Source: Sutterella sp. (GTDB lineage Bacteria; Pseudomonadota; Gammaproteobacteria; Burkholderiales; Burkholderiaceae_F). Taken from it: a stretch of DNA of 28,322 nucleotides. Made by a program: the position numbers and the translations under genes. Shown piece after piece: positions 1 through 8,537 of this stretch. The stretch lies in contig JAHHRG010000022.1 in the NCBI GenBank assembly GCA_020025965.1, positions 1 to 28,322 on the forward strand, written 5' to 3'. The notes below the pieces were generated by a model that ran no database searches, was not told the DNA's origin, and saw only the letters and a list, made by a program, of their open reading frames with translations. Positions within the stretch are counted from its first letter, which is position 1, and each line of letters opens with the position of its first letter.

Positions 1-1818
1 ATTTTTCATGAGGCTCACCGGAGCCACAATTAAGGCCGGTCGACGTTCTTCCCGCCAACCGTCAGCAATCCACTTGAGGAAAGAAAGACACTGCAAAGTC
101 TTTCCTAGTCCCATATCGTCGGCAAGCAATGCTCCTGAGAAGCCCTTTCTCCAGAGGTTTTGAAGCCACTCAAGAGATTCTTCCTGATGCGAAAAAAGGT
201 GATACGGTTCAACCAGACCTTCGAAAGGATGCCACCATCCGTCGCGTCGATGCTGTTCGGCTTGGAATTCGAGTTCTTCGAGGTTCGTCTTGAGAAGCGG
301 CCCGATTCTGGTTTTCTTTTCCTCGGGTTCTTTCTCTTTCCCCGGTCCCTTGTCGCCTTCTTCCTCGTCCTTTGCTTGACGCAGACGAGCGGCTAGCATT
401 TCGAGCGCAGAAAGATCAACTGACGAGACCTCAATCGTTTCGCCCTTAAAGTCAATCGACTCGATCTGGTTCTTTTGCGCCTTATGAATATTACTGAGGA
501 GAGACTGCACTTCCTCTTCGCAAACCCAAAGGCAATTGCCGCCCACCATAACGCCGTAACGGTCCTCAGCGTCGGCAAACCATTCGGTACGCAACGGTTG
601 CAGAAAGGAACAGGTCTTCGCTTCCCAAGGCCCGAAAGCTTCTACGCGTTGCGAAAGAAATTCCGGCGTTTCGACAAAGATGCTGTCGATCGTATCGGCA
701 ATGTCTTCAAAGCCGGGCTCGTTTTCCAAAGCCCGCACAATTTCTCGCGTCGGATTGGCAAAAAACGCCGCTTTCTTTTGCGGATCACTGCCCTTGGTTA
801 CCTTACGCACGACGTCGACAACCTTTTCGACCTGCGGTGTCATAAAGAGATAGGAACGATTTCCCAGCGGCAAATGGCCCTTAATCGGCAAATCGCTGTC
901 AAGCAGTTTCGCCGCCCGCGCGGCCTGCGTTTCCGACAAAATCGGATTCCACGTTGCTTCGCCTTCGGCAAAGGCAGTCTTCAAAAAAACGGGACGGATT
1001 CGGCCTTTTTCGTCGAGTTCCAGAGAAAGACGAGTCGCCGGCAAAAAGCGAGTCGTACCGATGTCGTCAAGGAGATCCTTATAGATCGCCGAACGGCCCA
1101 GGAGTTCCGCCGTTTTAGCCCATCGGAAGTCACGAGCTTCCTGATTTTCGTACGTTCTCTCCATAAAAAGACGCACGGCATCAACGATATAAAAGCTGTC
1201 GCCGTAAAGCGTATGGTCACGACCACCCGCCGTCACGATCATGCCGTCGTAATGCGGGAACTGGACCGTACGGCCCTCGCGTACGACGGAAATCTTGACC
1301 GCAAAGTCAGGTGTGAAAGGCACGTTGCTCTTTGTAAGTCGGATACTGAGTTTGCTCAAAGGCGGCAAACCGCAGACGCTCAGCGTTGAAGCAGGCAGGC
1401 TCGCCAGCACGAAGTCCGGCACCTGCAGACGGCGCGAGTCTTCGTTCCAGACGGCAAGGCCTTTGTCTTTCAAAGCTGCAAGTCGCAAGGCTGCGGAAGA
1501 GGTCGTTCCGGCCGGTTCACTGGTCCATTCATCAATAAGAAGAGGAGAACCGAATTCCGCGAGGCTCAGATCAAAAGCCGATCGACAGTCGGTATTTTCA
1601 AGGTAGCAGTGGTAAAGCGTCCGAATATCCGCATCGCTGCCGTCTTCAGCCGCCACTGTTTCCATAAGACGGGCCTCTTCGACTTCGAGCGCACGAGCTC
1701 GCAGCTTTTCGAAAGCATCGTCCGTCAAAGTCGAGCGCAATGCAGGTTCAAACGATCGGCGCGGCGCAGCCGCTGCAGCCGCCTTCTTTTTTCCGAAACC
1801 AAAGAGTTTTCCGAACAT
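1..1818 (-). CDS. zorD: Zorya defence helicase ZorD, SNF2 family (3' end outside window)
   Basis: Last gene of a Zorya operon. The 606 visible residues are the N-terminal part. After about 540 residues with no recognised motif comes a helicase start: a Q-motif-like HQEESLEWLQ, then SNF2 motif I LADDMGLGKTLQ (P-loop lysine near residue 573) and motif Ia LIVAPVSLMKN at the window edge. A charged Glu/Lys-rich linker lies near residues 475-500. Type I ZorD proteins are known to be long SNF2-type ATPases, proposed to act on phage DNA once the ZorAB motor senses infection; that role is family knowledge. The ATG at 1818 is preceded by GGAGAG and lies 25 nt after zorC. Remaining helicase motifs and any nuclease domain are beyond position 1. 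Alone it could be any SNF2 protein; the zorABC context makes ZorD the best call. Confidence 0.88.
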   Translation of the reverse strand, partial: MFGKLFGFGKKKAAAAAAPRRSFEPALRSTLTDDAFEKLRARALEVEEARLMETVAAEDGSDADIRTLYHCYLENTDCRSAFDLSLAEFGSPLLIDEWTSEPAGTTSSAALRLAALKDKGLAVWNEDSRRLQVPDFVLASLPASTLSVCGLPPLSKLSIRLTKSNVPFTPDFAVKISVVREGRTVQFPHYDGMIVTAGGRDHTLYGDSFYIVDAVRLFMERTYENQEARDFRWAKTAELLGRSAIYKDLLDDIGTTRFLPATRLSLELDEKGRIRPVFLKTAFAEGEATWNPILSETQAARAAKLLDSDLPIKGHLPLGNRSYLFMTPQVEKVVDVVRKVTKGSDPQKKAAFFANPTREIVRALENEPGFEDIADTIDSIFVETPEFLSQRVEAFGPWEAKTCSFLQPLRTEWFADAEDRYGVMVGGNCLWVCEEEVQSLLSNIHKAQKNQIESIDFKGETIEVSSVDLSALEMLAARLRQAKDEEEGDKGPGKEKEPEEKKTRIGPLLKTNLEELEFQAEQHRRDGWWHPFEGLVEPYHLFSHQEESLEWLQNLWRKGFSGALLADDMGLGKTLQCLSFLKWIADGWREERRPALIVAPVSLMKN

Positions 1819-1843
1819 GCTTTATCTCTCCAATTCTTTGCTT

Positions 1844-3277
1844 TTAGCCCATGGCCGAAAACGGACTCGGTCGTCCGCTTCGTTCGGCGATGGCCGCGTG
1901 CGCCTTTTTTTCCCAAGCACCATTATGGTAAATGGCAACACCGAATGGCACTATATCGATACTGTATCGGAAAAAAGACGACTCGAAATACAACGCCCTT
2001 TTATGATTTTCGTCGAATACAATCTTTCCGTCGTCGAAACCTTCCATAGCGTTACCGACATGGAAGCGGCCGTTATAGTTCACCTCAGCAAGCAGAACCC
2101 TATCTTCCAAAAGTACGAAAAGGACAGCCTGGTCATACGCTACCCCAGACACAGTACCGAATTGACATCGCCCTTTAAATTTAGCTATTAGTTCCCTTTG
2201 CCATGCAAAGCTAGGCTCTCTGACGTAAATTCGACAGTCCAGTACACGCCCCGCATTCCAATACGGGCGTAAAAAAGCTTCACGTTCTTTCCAACGGAAA
2301 GCTTGAGATCTTGAATATTCGCGCAAAAAGTCGAGCGCCGAAATCAGCTTTCTACCTTTCGCCCAGTGTGAAATCAAACTGCGATATTTTTCATCTACAC
2401 CGTACCAGCGATGATTTGTCCGCGTGTCGTCAGGATCGCCAAACAACGAACACCAGAACTCTCTCAGCGCATCTTCTACCTCTTTACACGGAAGTCTATT
2501 TTTTCCCGGCATAAAAGGTTCCAAAAGTGCCGACGCGAGCCCTTCGACTGCCCGTTTATTGCGCCATCGGAAAGCCCCAGATGGAAGCACAGATTCTGAT
2601 TTCACCTTCGACAATAACGCACAGAATTGAGCCTCATTCTCCCAACAATCCTCCACATACTCTCTTACTCTCATGAGTGAGCGAATCCAAACTTCCCGGC
2701 AAAAAGGCGAATCCGCCTTTGCCAAACCGTCCGTCAGTCGCGGAACCGAATCAGTCACCAAGCGATCAGGAGCCAATTGCGCCACGACGTTTTCCACTTG
2801 CTCGCGACACAACAATCCTTTAATTACCAAAGGTCGGCACTGAAGAAGCTGAGAGAAACTTCCGACGAAAACCGATAAAGCTACGTTCTCCGAATCAGCC
2901 GCGACTTCACTATTGAAGAAATACCGCAGGATGCGATCGCGATGAACCGACTCCTCGTTCGTTGCCATCGCTCGGCACCATGTTGCAAAGAGAGTGGGTA
3001 CAGAAACGAGCGCACGTCTGTCCACATCCAAACCTTCGAACATCAGACGCGGGAGATAGCGTTTCTCTCGTTCGGAATAATCGTCGTGATACCCTTCGGC
3101 CAATAAGCGATCGTAGAGAGTTCTCAAAAAGAAAGGATCAATCCAACCGTCGCCGTCCTTGCCAAAACGTTGGCGAATTTCGTTGGTTCCGGCCAAAGTC
3201 AGCGTCATTTTCGGGAGCGGTTTGCACGCTCTTGTCATGAGCGCGTCAACCTCTTCTAAAACCTTTTGAGTATCCAT
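1844..3277 (-). CDS. zorC: Zorya protein ZorC (EH-signature-type)
   Basis: A soluble protein of 477 residues with no signal peptide or membrane segment. It sits between zorB and zorD, where type I Zorya carries ZorC, and is somewhat shorter than the roughly 560 residues of the E. coli protein. A region near residues 320-350 (FRWKEREAFLRPYW) resembles the aromatic/Glu part of the EH-signature family, but I rely mainly on gene order. ZorC is known to be needed for type I Zorya and is proposed to act with ZorD on invading DNA. The start is ambiguous: ATG at 3277 follows GGAAC at about 7 nt, while an in-frame TTG at 3304 has the better Shine-Dalgarno AGAAGG and would add nine residues. The operon continues into zorD after 25 nt. 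Confidence 0.8.
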   Translation of the reverse strand: MDTQKVLEEVDALMTRACKPLPKMTLTLAGTNEIRQRFGKDGDGWIDPFFLRTLYDRLLAEGYHDDYSEREKRYLPRLMFEGLDVDRRALVSVPTLFATWCRAMATNEESVHRDRILRYFFNSEVAADSENVALSVFVGSFSQLLQCRPLVIKGLLCREQVENVVAQLAPDRLVTDSVPRLTDGLAKADSPFCREVWIRSLMRVREYVEDCWENEAQFCALLSKVKSESVLPSGAFRWRNKRAVEGLASALLEPFMPGKNRLPCKEVEDALREFWCSLFGDPDDTRTNHRWYGVDEKYRSLISHWAKGRKLISALDFLREYSRSQAFRWKEREAFLRPYWNAGRVLDCRIYVREPSFAWQRELIAKFKGRCQFGTVSGVAYDQAVLFVLLEDRVLLAEVNYNGRFHVGNAMEGFDDGKIVFDENHKRALYFESSFFRYSIDIVPFGVAIYHNGAWEKKAHAAIAERSGRPSPFSAMG

Positions 3278-3353
3278 TCCGTCAGTTCCGTGCTGTGGGA
3301 TCAATCAGTGCCTTCTCTTCTTTACTGCGCTGAGGCTCGGAAAAGATGAAATG

Positions 3354-4115
3354 TCATTCGATTCGACGGTTGGCCGAATCGGCAGTCGGCTTCTTGTGAT
3401 TATGGCCCGGCACCGGACGTGCAGATCCATACCCCGAGAGCGAGAAAAGCGATTCTCCATTGGGATTCGTCAATTGACTCAATCGTTCATTTTTGAGAAT
3501 CAAAATATCGTGAACGGCATTAGAACGCGCAGTCGACAACATGCGATTGCGTGCGTCTGTCGCATCCCCCAGAAAAGCCTGGTTGTCAGTATGCCCCTCG
3601 ATAAAAACGGCATCGAGTGCATTGCCGTTGGGGTTCACCTTGCGACATACACCCGGGATTCGTTTGAAGGTTTTGTCTTCAAAACAAGCAATCTGCTCAA
3701 AGAGCACTCTTCCGATCCTATGAAGATTCTCTTTATTCTTATCATCTAACTCGGCACTCCCGGTTCCGAAGGTCACCACCTCTTCCGGAATACGCAAGAC
3801 ACCTCGCGTCGGATCAATTCTGACACTCAAGCCCGCCTCTTTACTCAAACGAGCCTGAATAGTCTCCAGCATCCCTTGACGAGCTCGAGCATTGCCCGCC
3901 AAACGTTCTTCGACGGTTGTGAGACGTTGTCGAACTTCCTGAAGCTGTTCGGCACGGTTTAAGGCATCTTCGCCAGCGACTCTTGCCTGCAATACGGCAA
4001 CAGCCACGAGAATAATAAAGATCAGCAACAATGCAGCCATCAGATCCGATACCGATGCCAAATAGTTGGTCTCGCCCTGCTCTGCATTTCGCTTGCTTCG
4101 GATTCGAAAACTCAT
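3354..4115 (-). CDS. zorB: Zorya motor stator subunit ZorB (MotB/OmpA-like)
   Basis: 253 residues, close to the usual ZorB size of about 250. A short cytoplasmic N-terminus leads into one membrane helix (about 24-43) that begins with SVSDLM; Asp24 corresponds to the proton-carrying Asp of MotB/ExbD/ZorB subunits. A linker follows (50-95), then a C-terminal OmpA-type peptidoglycan-binding domain (about 105-253) with FIEGHTDNQ, the R..ST.RSNAV helix and a terminal NRRIE. In the known system two ZorB copies sit inside a ZorA pentamer and anchor it to the cell wall. The gene lies 16 nt after zorA. The protein stops at NRRIE without the short tail many OmpA domains have. Synteny plus domain layout makes a flagellar or Tol protein unlikely. 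Confidence 0.92.
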   Translation of the reverse strand: MSFRIRSKRNAEQGETNYLASVSDLMAALLLIFIILVAVAVLQARVAGEDALNRAEQLQEVRQRLTTVEERLAGNARARQGMLETIQARLSKEAGLSVRIDPTRGVLRIPEEVVTFGTGSAELDDKNKENLHRIGRVLFEQIACFEDKTFKRIPGVCRKVNPNGNALDAVFIEGHTDNQAFLGDATDARNRMLSTARSNAVHDILILKNERLSQLTNPNGESLFSLSGYGSARPVPGHNHKKPTADSANRRIE

Positions 4116-4131
4116 CGGTCAATCTCTCGCA

Positions 4132-6099
4132 TTAGTTGGCTTGGCGGCTAACGACTTTCTCAACCGCTTCATGAAGAGAGCGACGTTCACTTTCAAGACG
4201 ATTGATTTCACGGCGAATGCCGTCGAGCTGTTCCTTCGCCTGATTATCCGTTTCCTGACGACGTTCGATCCAACTATCGAGCGCCCCCGTTACCGCGTTA
4301 AGTGCCATCGAAATTCCTCGGTCGGCTTCGGCGAGGTTGTTTCGCATCTGGTTGTTCATCGCATTGAGATTTTCTGCGAGAGCCGTCAAATGGCGATCAA
4401 TCATTTCCTGCTGTTGTTTGATGCTGTCGTTTGCAGTCTGCTGCTGAGCCGCAACGCGGGCGGATTGATCAAGCACTTCCGACAAGCGTTCGTTGATCGT
4501 CGAATTCATATGTTCTGTACGAGAAGCCTGTTCACTCATATTCGTCGAGAGAATATCGGTACTCGCTTCTACCTTCTTCGAAGCTTCGAGCATCTTCGTA
4601 GCGACCGCATCATAGGTTTGAAGCAATTCATACCCGCGAGTCTGAGCCAAAGCGAGAGCTTCCAACTTGCTTTGCCAGCTTTCGAGTGCAACAGAGGAAG
4701 TCTTTACGAGTTTTTCTGCCGTCGAGAGCAGTGCGTTCATTTCCGTGACGGTCTTGCTGATTTCAGTTTCGAGAATGCGACCGGCCGATTCCGCACCGTT
4801 TTTGAGACTTTGAGCGGCCTCACTACCGCCCGCCTTCAATTCGTCAGCCGCACGTGTCGCGCTCTCCGTCACGTTTTCAAAACCGACTGTCGCGTTATGG
4901 ATTTCCGCCAAGAGACCGGTCATACGATCGGCCACTGCATGCATGCCATTAGTCAGCTTCTCTTCTGATTCGTTCACCAACGTATTGAGATTTTCAATTC
5001 GATCACCAAGTTCGGCACTGACCGTGCGAACATCGCGTACAACGATTGCCAGCACTTCGTCCAATCCGTTGACTGCTGCGCCGACCGACTGAGCTGACTT
5101 GTCAAAGGATGCCGCCATCCCGTCAATCTTTTCACCGAGCTTCTCGCCAACAACATCGGCTGCGCTCGTTAAGGTCTTGCCCAACAACTCGGCCTGCGTT
5201 TGACTCATATTGCTGATCCCTTCCTTGATTGAGTCAAGTGCCGTCACCATACGATCGGTCTGCTCACGATTTTGTTCGGCATAGGATTCCATCAAGGTTT
5301 GGAACATCTGTTCCATCTGACCTTCCCATTTTTCAGCAAGCAGATTGATGGTGCTCTTTTCCTCTTCCGCTGTCGCGAGTTGCATCTCCATTACATCTTC
5401 CGGTGTCTTGATCAACACCCCCTCACGAAGCCTAAGATCCACCTCAACGAGTTTTGCAATCGCCTTGTTATGAAGCCAATTGATGAGAACCGTCAACACC
5501 AGAGATGAGCAGAGACCAGCAATTGATGTCCAGAAAGCCTGAGAGGCGCCACCCAACAACTTTTTAAGCGCTTCAACAATTTGATCGACATTTTGCAGAC
5601 CGGCACTCGCAGTAAGGCCGTCAATCGACAAATAAATCCCAAAGGCTAGGCCGACAAAAGTAAAGAAAATCCCGAGACCTGTCAGAATCCCCGGCAAGGC
5701 ACGATAGGCTTCAAGATTGACCGTCGAGAGATATTGCGTATCTTCATTGAAGAAATAATCCGGTCCTTTAAAGGCGTAAAACTCAACGGGCTCGACCTTA
5801 TCGTTGGTTTTAATTTGTTTAGCATATTCGGAGAAAGCGCTCTGCCAAGCCAAAGAGGAATCCTTGGAATAGCGTTCCGCGAGTTCGTCTAGCGTATCTG
5901 GCGTTGGTACTTTCCAAGCTTCGATCGCATCGTTTAGCCCTTTCATCACAGCCAGATGTCGACAAGTAAAACGGTAAATGAAGTAGGCCGCTATTAAACC
6001 AATCCCAACGCTAATGTATATGGTCGAAGTCGAGCTAACCATCACATTGGCAATTTGATCCCAAAGTCCTAAATCTAGACTCACTTCTTCCGCGTTCAT
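4132..6099 (-). CDS. zorA: Zorya motor protein ZorA (MotA/TolQ/ExbB-like with long tail)
   Basis: 655 residues. Membrane helices lie at about 27-46, 136-158 (GILTGLGIFFTFVGLAFGIY) and 188-208 (QAFWTSIAGLCSSLVLTVLI), the MotA/TolQ/ExbB channel pattern. From about 215 to the end is a roughly 440-residue Ala/Glu/Thr-rich, heptad-like, probably coiled-coil tail. Such a cytoplasmic tail is the known hallmark of ZorA, proposed to pass the infection signal to ZorC/ZorD. Only MotA- or ExbB-like proteins with this tail, followed by an OmpA-domain partner and a SNF2 helicase, fit Zorya. This is the first gene of the operon: ATG at 6099 follows AAGGAA at a good distance, with an AT-rich intergenic region upstream. 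The tail is shorter than in the 729-residue E. coli protein. Confidence 0.92.
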   Translation of the reverse strand: MNAEEVSLDLGLWDQIANVMVSSTSTIYISVGIGLIAAYFIYRFTCRHLAVMKGLNDAIEAWKVPTPDTLDELAERYSKDSSLAWQSAFSEYAKQIKTNDKVEPVEFYAFKGPDYFFNEDTQYLSTVNLEAYRALPGILTGLGIFFTFVGLAFGIYLSIDGLTASAGLQNVDQIVEALKKLLGGASQAFWTSIAGLCSSLVLTVLINWLHNKAIAKLVEVDLRLREGVLIKTPEDVMEMQLATAEEEKSTINLLAEKWEGQMEQMFQTLMESYAEQNREQTDRMVTALDSIKEGISNMSQTQAELLGKTLTSAADVVGEKLGEKIDGMAASFDKSAQSVGAAVNGLDEVLAIVVRDVRTVSAELGDRIENLNTLVNESEEKLTNGMHAVADRMTGLLAEIHNATVGFENVTESATRAADELKAGGSEAAQSLKNGAESAGRILETEISKTVTEMNALLSTAEKLVKTSSVALESWQSKLEALALAQTRGYELLQTYDAVATKMLEASKKVEASTDILSTNMSEQASRTEHMNSTINERLSEVLDQSARVAAQQQTANDSIKQQQEMIDRHLTALAENLNAMNNQMRNNLAEADRGISMALNAVTGALDSWIERRQETDNQAKEQLDGIRREINRLESERRSLHEAVEKVVSRQAN

Positions 6100-6620
6100 C
6101 GGCTTTCCTTAACGTTGGTTGTGCGCAGTCGGAACATACGCTATTGGCGAACTGCCGATCACATGACAATCGCGCCTAAGATACACAATCTATTAATTAT
6201 CTCATTTTTCCCAAAAAATGTCGTTTTTGGAGATATTTGCGTTTTCTCTTTTCAAAATTCCTCGGATCGCCTACAGAATTCAGGGGGCTTGAGCCGTATC
6301 GAAACATCATTTCACCGGATTGTTCACGCCAAAATGCAATAGATACGATCTATTCTTAACGAGATGCTTAATAGGGAACCTTTACGTCATGTTTTGATAT
6401 TAAGCAATTTTTTCGTAAAAATCACCCATTAAGTTTCATTTAAGCAATATCGAAATATTCGGTGTTTTTTTCATTTCATAACGTTTCCCATAGCAAATAA
6501 ATAAAATCAGCAAATCTCATAGGAAAATATTCGATTGAAAATTGGAAAGGGTCAAAAATCCTAAACCAAAACGTCCTCTTCAACATGAAGAAGCTTGTAG
6601 TTTTGTTGTTTTTCAGGCAC
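6100..6620. other. AT-rich divergent intergenic region upstream of zorA
   Basis: About 520 bases with no convincing gene, markedly richer in A+T than the flanks. It must hold the zor operon promoter, but I see no unambiguous minus-strand -35/-10 pair. It contains an 8-bp inverted repeat GCTTAATA (6366-6373) / TATTAAGC (6398-6405), a third TTTAAGC near 6438-6444, a small dyad CCAAAAA/TTTTTGG near 6211-6230, and AATAT-N4-ATATT near 6445-6458. These could be regulator sites; none matches a consensus I can name. Confidence 0.5.
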
Positions 6621-6649
6621 TTGTCTTTTCAATCGGTTCTTGCTATAAC
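6621..6649 (+). promoter_or_regulatory. sigma70-type promoter for the unknown gene at 6722
   Basis: TTGTCT at 6621-6626, a 17-nt spacer and TATAAC at 6644-6649 form a reasonable -35/-10 pair, with a predicted start near 6656 and a leader of about 65 nt. It supports the ATG at 6722 rather than the in-frame TTG at 6542, which lies upstream of the promoter. Confidence 0.55.
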
Positions 6650-6721
6650 CCTTTTTCCCTCGGAACGAAAAAAGAGTCCTCACCTCGAGAACTTATTTTC
6701 AAACTTATAGGACTTATTAAT

Positions 6722-7243
6722 ATGAATAATTTTCATAAATCCTTTAATCCCCCGAAAACGGGTATCGAAAAGAATAAGACGGTCAAGACCGGAATCACCG
6801 CGAAAAAGAAAAAGCGCATACCTGCCAATTCCGTTATCGAGACGGAAACCCTGGCCACGCTCGTCCTCTCTGAAATCAATCGGAATCTCAGAAAGAGGAA
6901 CCCGCATCCGCGCTTTATCGACGGTTTTGACAACAAAGCCCTCGGCAAGCTCATCCTCGGGAAGGTCAAGCACTTCATCACTGTCGAACAGAAAGCCGAA
7001 TTCAAGCTCGGCACCGTCGACTTTACGGTTTGCGAGCGTGAAGGCAACACCATGGCGGGAGAAGGCGTTCGCGTGTTCAATTTGCACTGCAGCCTTCCGC
7101 AATCCTTTTGGAAAGAGGTGCGCGAAGCACTCGGCAACGCCCCCCTTGAAGGAAAGAAAATCGCCGAACGATCGGAACGCCGTCAGGAACTCAAACGACG
7201 ACGCGCACGTAATGACGATGACGATAGCAATCCGAACGAATAA
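6722..7243 (+). CDS. unrecognised 173-aa charged protein next to Zorya
   Basis: I do not recognise this protein. The ATG at 6722 follows AGGA at 9 nt and a plausible promoter. The first 40 residues are Lys-rich (AKKKKRIP) and probably disordered. The centre (about 45-150) looks folded, with LATLVLSEINRNLRKRNPH, KVKHFITVEQKAEFKLGTVD and FNLHCSLPQSFWKEVREAL. The end is Arg-rich (ERSERRQELKRRRAR) and then acidic (NDDDDSNPNE). There is no signal peptide or membrane helix, so it is probably cytoplasmic; the basic ends could bind nucleic acid or ribosomes (inference). It is transcribed away from zorA as a single gene with its own terminator. It could be housekeeping or a Zorya accessory; the sequence does not decide. 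Confidence 0.7.
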   Translation: MNNFHKSFNPPKTGIEKNKTVKTGITAKKKKRIPANSVIETETLATLVLSEINRNLRKRNPHPRFIDGFDNKALGKLILGKVKHFITVEQKAEFKLGTVDFTVCEREGNTMAGEGVRVFNLHCSLPQSFWKEVREALGNAPLEGKKIAERSERRQELKRRRARNDDDDSNPNE

Positions 7244-7275
7244 TCACGCACCCTAGCCTAGCGCTCCCTCGTATC

Positions 7276-7311
7276 GGCCGCCGAATGACCTTCGGCGGCC
7301 CTTCCCTTTCC
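7276..7311 (+). terminator. hairpin terminator after the 173-aa gene
   Basis: A perfect 10-bp stem GGCCGCCGAA (7276-7285) / TTCGGCGGCC (7291-7300) with loop TGACC lies 32 nt after the stop at 7243. Only a mixed pyrimidine tract CTTCCCTTTC follows, so it is a strong hairpin with a weak U-tract. It separates this gene from the WYL regulator. Confidence 0.55.
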
Positions 7312-7526
7312 GTCAATACGATCTTCCCCGGCCGATGCGAGCCTTTCTTGAGGCATGAGAGAGATCGGTCTTCTTACCGCGTCACAACCCGCCGTCCCCT
7401 GGTTCGACAATCTTTCTCAAATCGTCGGGGCAGAGTTAAGGGAAATCGCCCACCTCATTGTTCCTTTTAGTCGACAAGACTCGGCGTATACTGATTGAAT
7501 CTTTATCCATTTTCAGGACGACCTCG

Positions 7527-8513
7527 ATGACCGGGCCGAAAAATACTGCCATTAACGGTGCACTGCTTTACCTAAGAATCCTTTCGAAACTCTCGGTTCA
7601 TCGGAAATACTCCTCCGCAGATATTCTCAATGCACTTCGCGCAGACGGCGTGGAGATTGAAAAACGCGCTCTGCAGCGTGCGCTTCAAACGATGGTCGCC
7701 AGCGGCGAACTGCCGATTGTCTGTGACGATTCGTCAGTGCCCTACGGCTACAAACTCTCGGACAAGGCGGGACACATGCGTTTTGGCGAATTGTCCGCCA
7801 ACGACATGCTCCTTTTACGCCTTGCCAAAGAAAACCTCCGTTATCAACTGTCGCCCAAACTCATGCAGTCGATGTCGGGGCTTTTTGACGATGCCGATTA
7901 TTTCTTTGCCGATCGTAACGAAGCCTCGAATGCGAACGCCGCCTGGCTCAAAAAGGTGCGCGTCGTCAACACCTCGATGAGTTTTCTGCCTCCTAAAATC
8001 AAGCCCGATATTTTGGAAGCCGTCTCGGATGCGCTCTACGACAACACGATTCTTCGAATCGAATACGTGAATAAAGAACGAGAGCGGCACGAAGCCCGCG
8101 TCAAACCCATGGCGTTGGTGCAGCAAGGCGTCAGACTCTATCTCGTCTGCCAATTTGAGGGCTATGACAACTACCGACATCTCGCGCTTCACCGCATGAT
8201 TCGTGCCGAACGGACGGGCTTTCCCTTTGAGCCGCCCAAGGATTTCAACCTCGAAAAGTACGATGCCGAAGGACATTTCGGTTGGTGTACGGGAAAAAAG
8301 GTGAAGCTTGAGATGGACGTCATCCGTTGGCGCGCCGACGGTCTCACGGAAACGCCGTTGTCAAAAGATCAGACACTCGATTGGTTGGAGGACGAGGAAG
8401 AAGGCGCACACGTCACCGCAACGCTTTTTGAAACCGGCACGTTGACGTGGTGGTTAAGAGGCTTAGGCGATAACGTTCGGAATGTCAAAATGACAGAAAT
8501 CGTTGACGAATAG
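7527..8513 (+). CDS. WYL-domain transcriptional regulator
   Basis: 328 residues. The N-terminal part (about 8-80) is a helix-turn-helix-like segment predicted to bind DNA. A WYL domain follows at about 160-232: conserved features include AVSDALYDNTILRIEY, the core GVRLYLVCQFEG (Trp of the WYL triad replaced by Leu) and LHRMIRAE. A WCX-like extension fills about 260-328. WYL regulators are known to sense ligands, often nucleic acids or nucleotides, and frequently control defence systems (BREX, CBASS, CRISPR); a role at the neighbouring Zorya genes is inference. The ATG at 7527 follows AGGA at 8 nt; a longer reading from 7458 has no such site. TATACT at 7487-7492 could be its -10 box, with a poor -35. 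A decayed small gene follows 24 nt downstream. Confidence 0.85.
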   Translation: MTGPKNTAINGALLYLRILSKLSVHRKYSSADILNALRADGVEIEKRALQRALQTMVASGELPIVCDDSSVPYGYKLSDKAGHMRFGELSANDMLLLRLAKENLRYQLSPKLMQSMSGLFDDADYFFADRNEASNANAAWLKKVRVVNTSMSFLPPKIKPDILEAVSDALYDNTILRIEYVNKERERHEARVKPMALVQQGVRLYLVCQFEGYDNYRHLALHRMIRAERTGFPFEPPKDFNLEKYDAEGHFGWCTGKKVKLEMDVIRWRADGLTETPLSKDQTLDWLEDEEEGAHVTATLFETGTLTWWLRGLGDNVRNVKMTEIVDE

Positions 8514-8537
8514 CTGACAGACTGACGAGAAATTCAC

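Noticed and set aside
475..1389. 304-codon open frame on the plus strand
   Set aside because: Lies inside zorD in the opposite direction; the minus-strand frame carries real SNF2 motifs, and this one is basic and motif-free.
4066..4968. 300-codon open frame on the plus strand
   Set aside because: Antisense shadow of zorA/zorB, with no ribosome-binding site or recognisable domain.
6542..6721. N-terminal extension of the 173-aa protein from a TTG
   Set aside because: It begins before the likely promoter and lacks a ribosome-binding site, while the ATG at 6722 has AGGA at the right distance.
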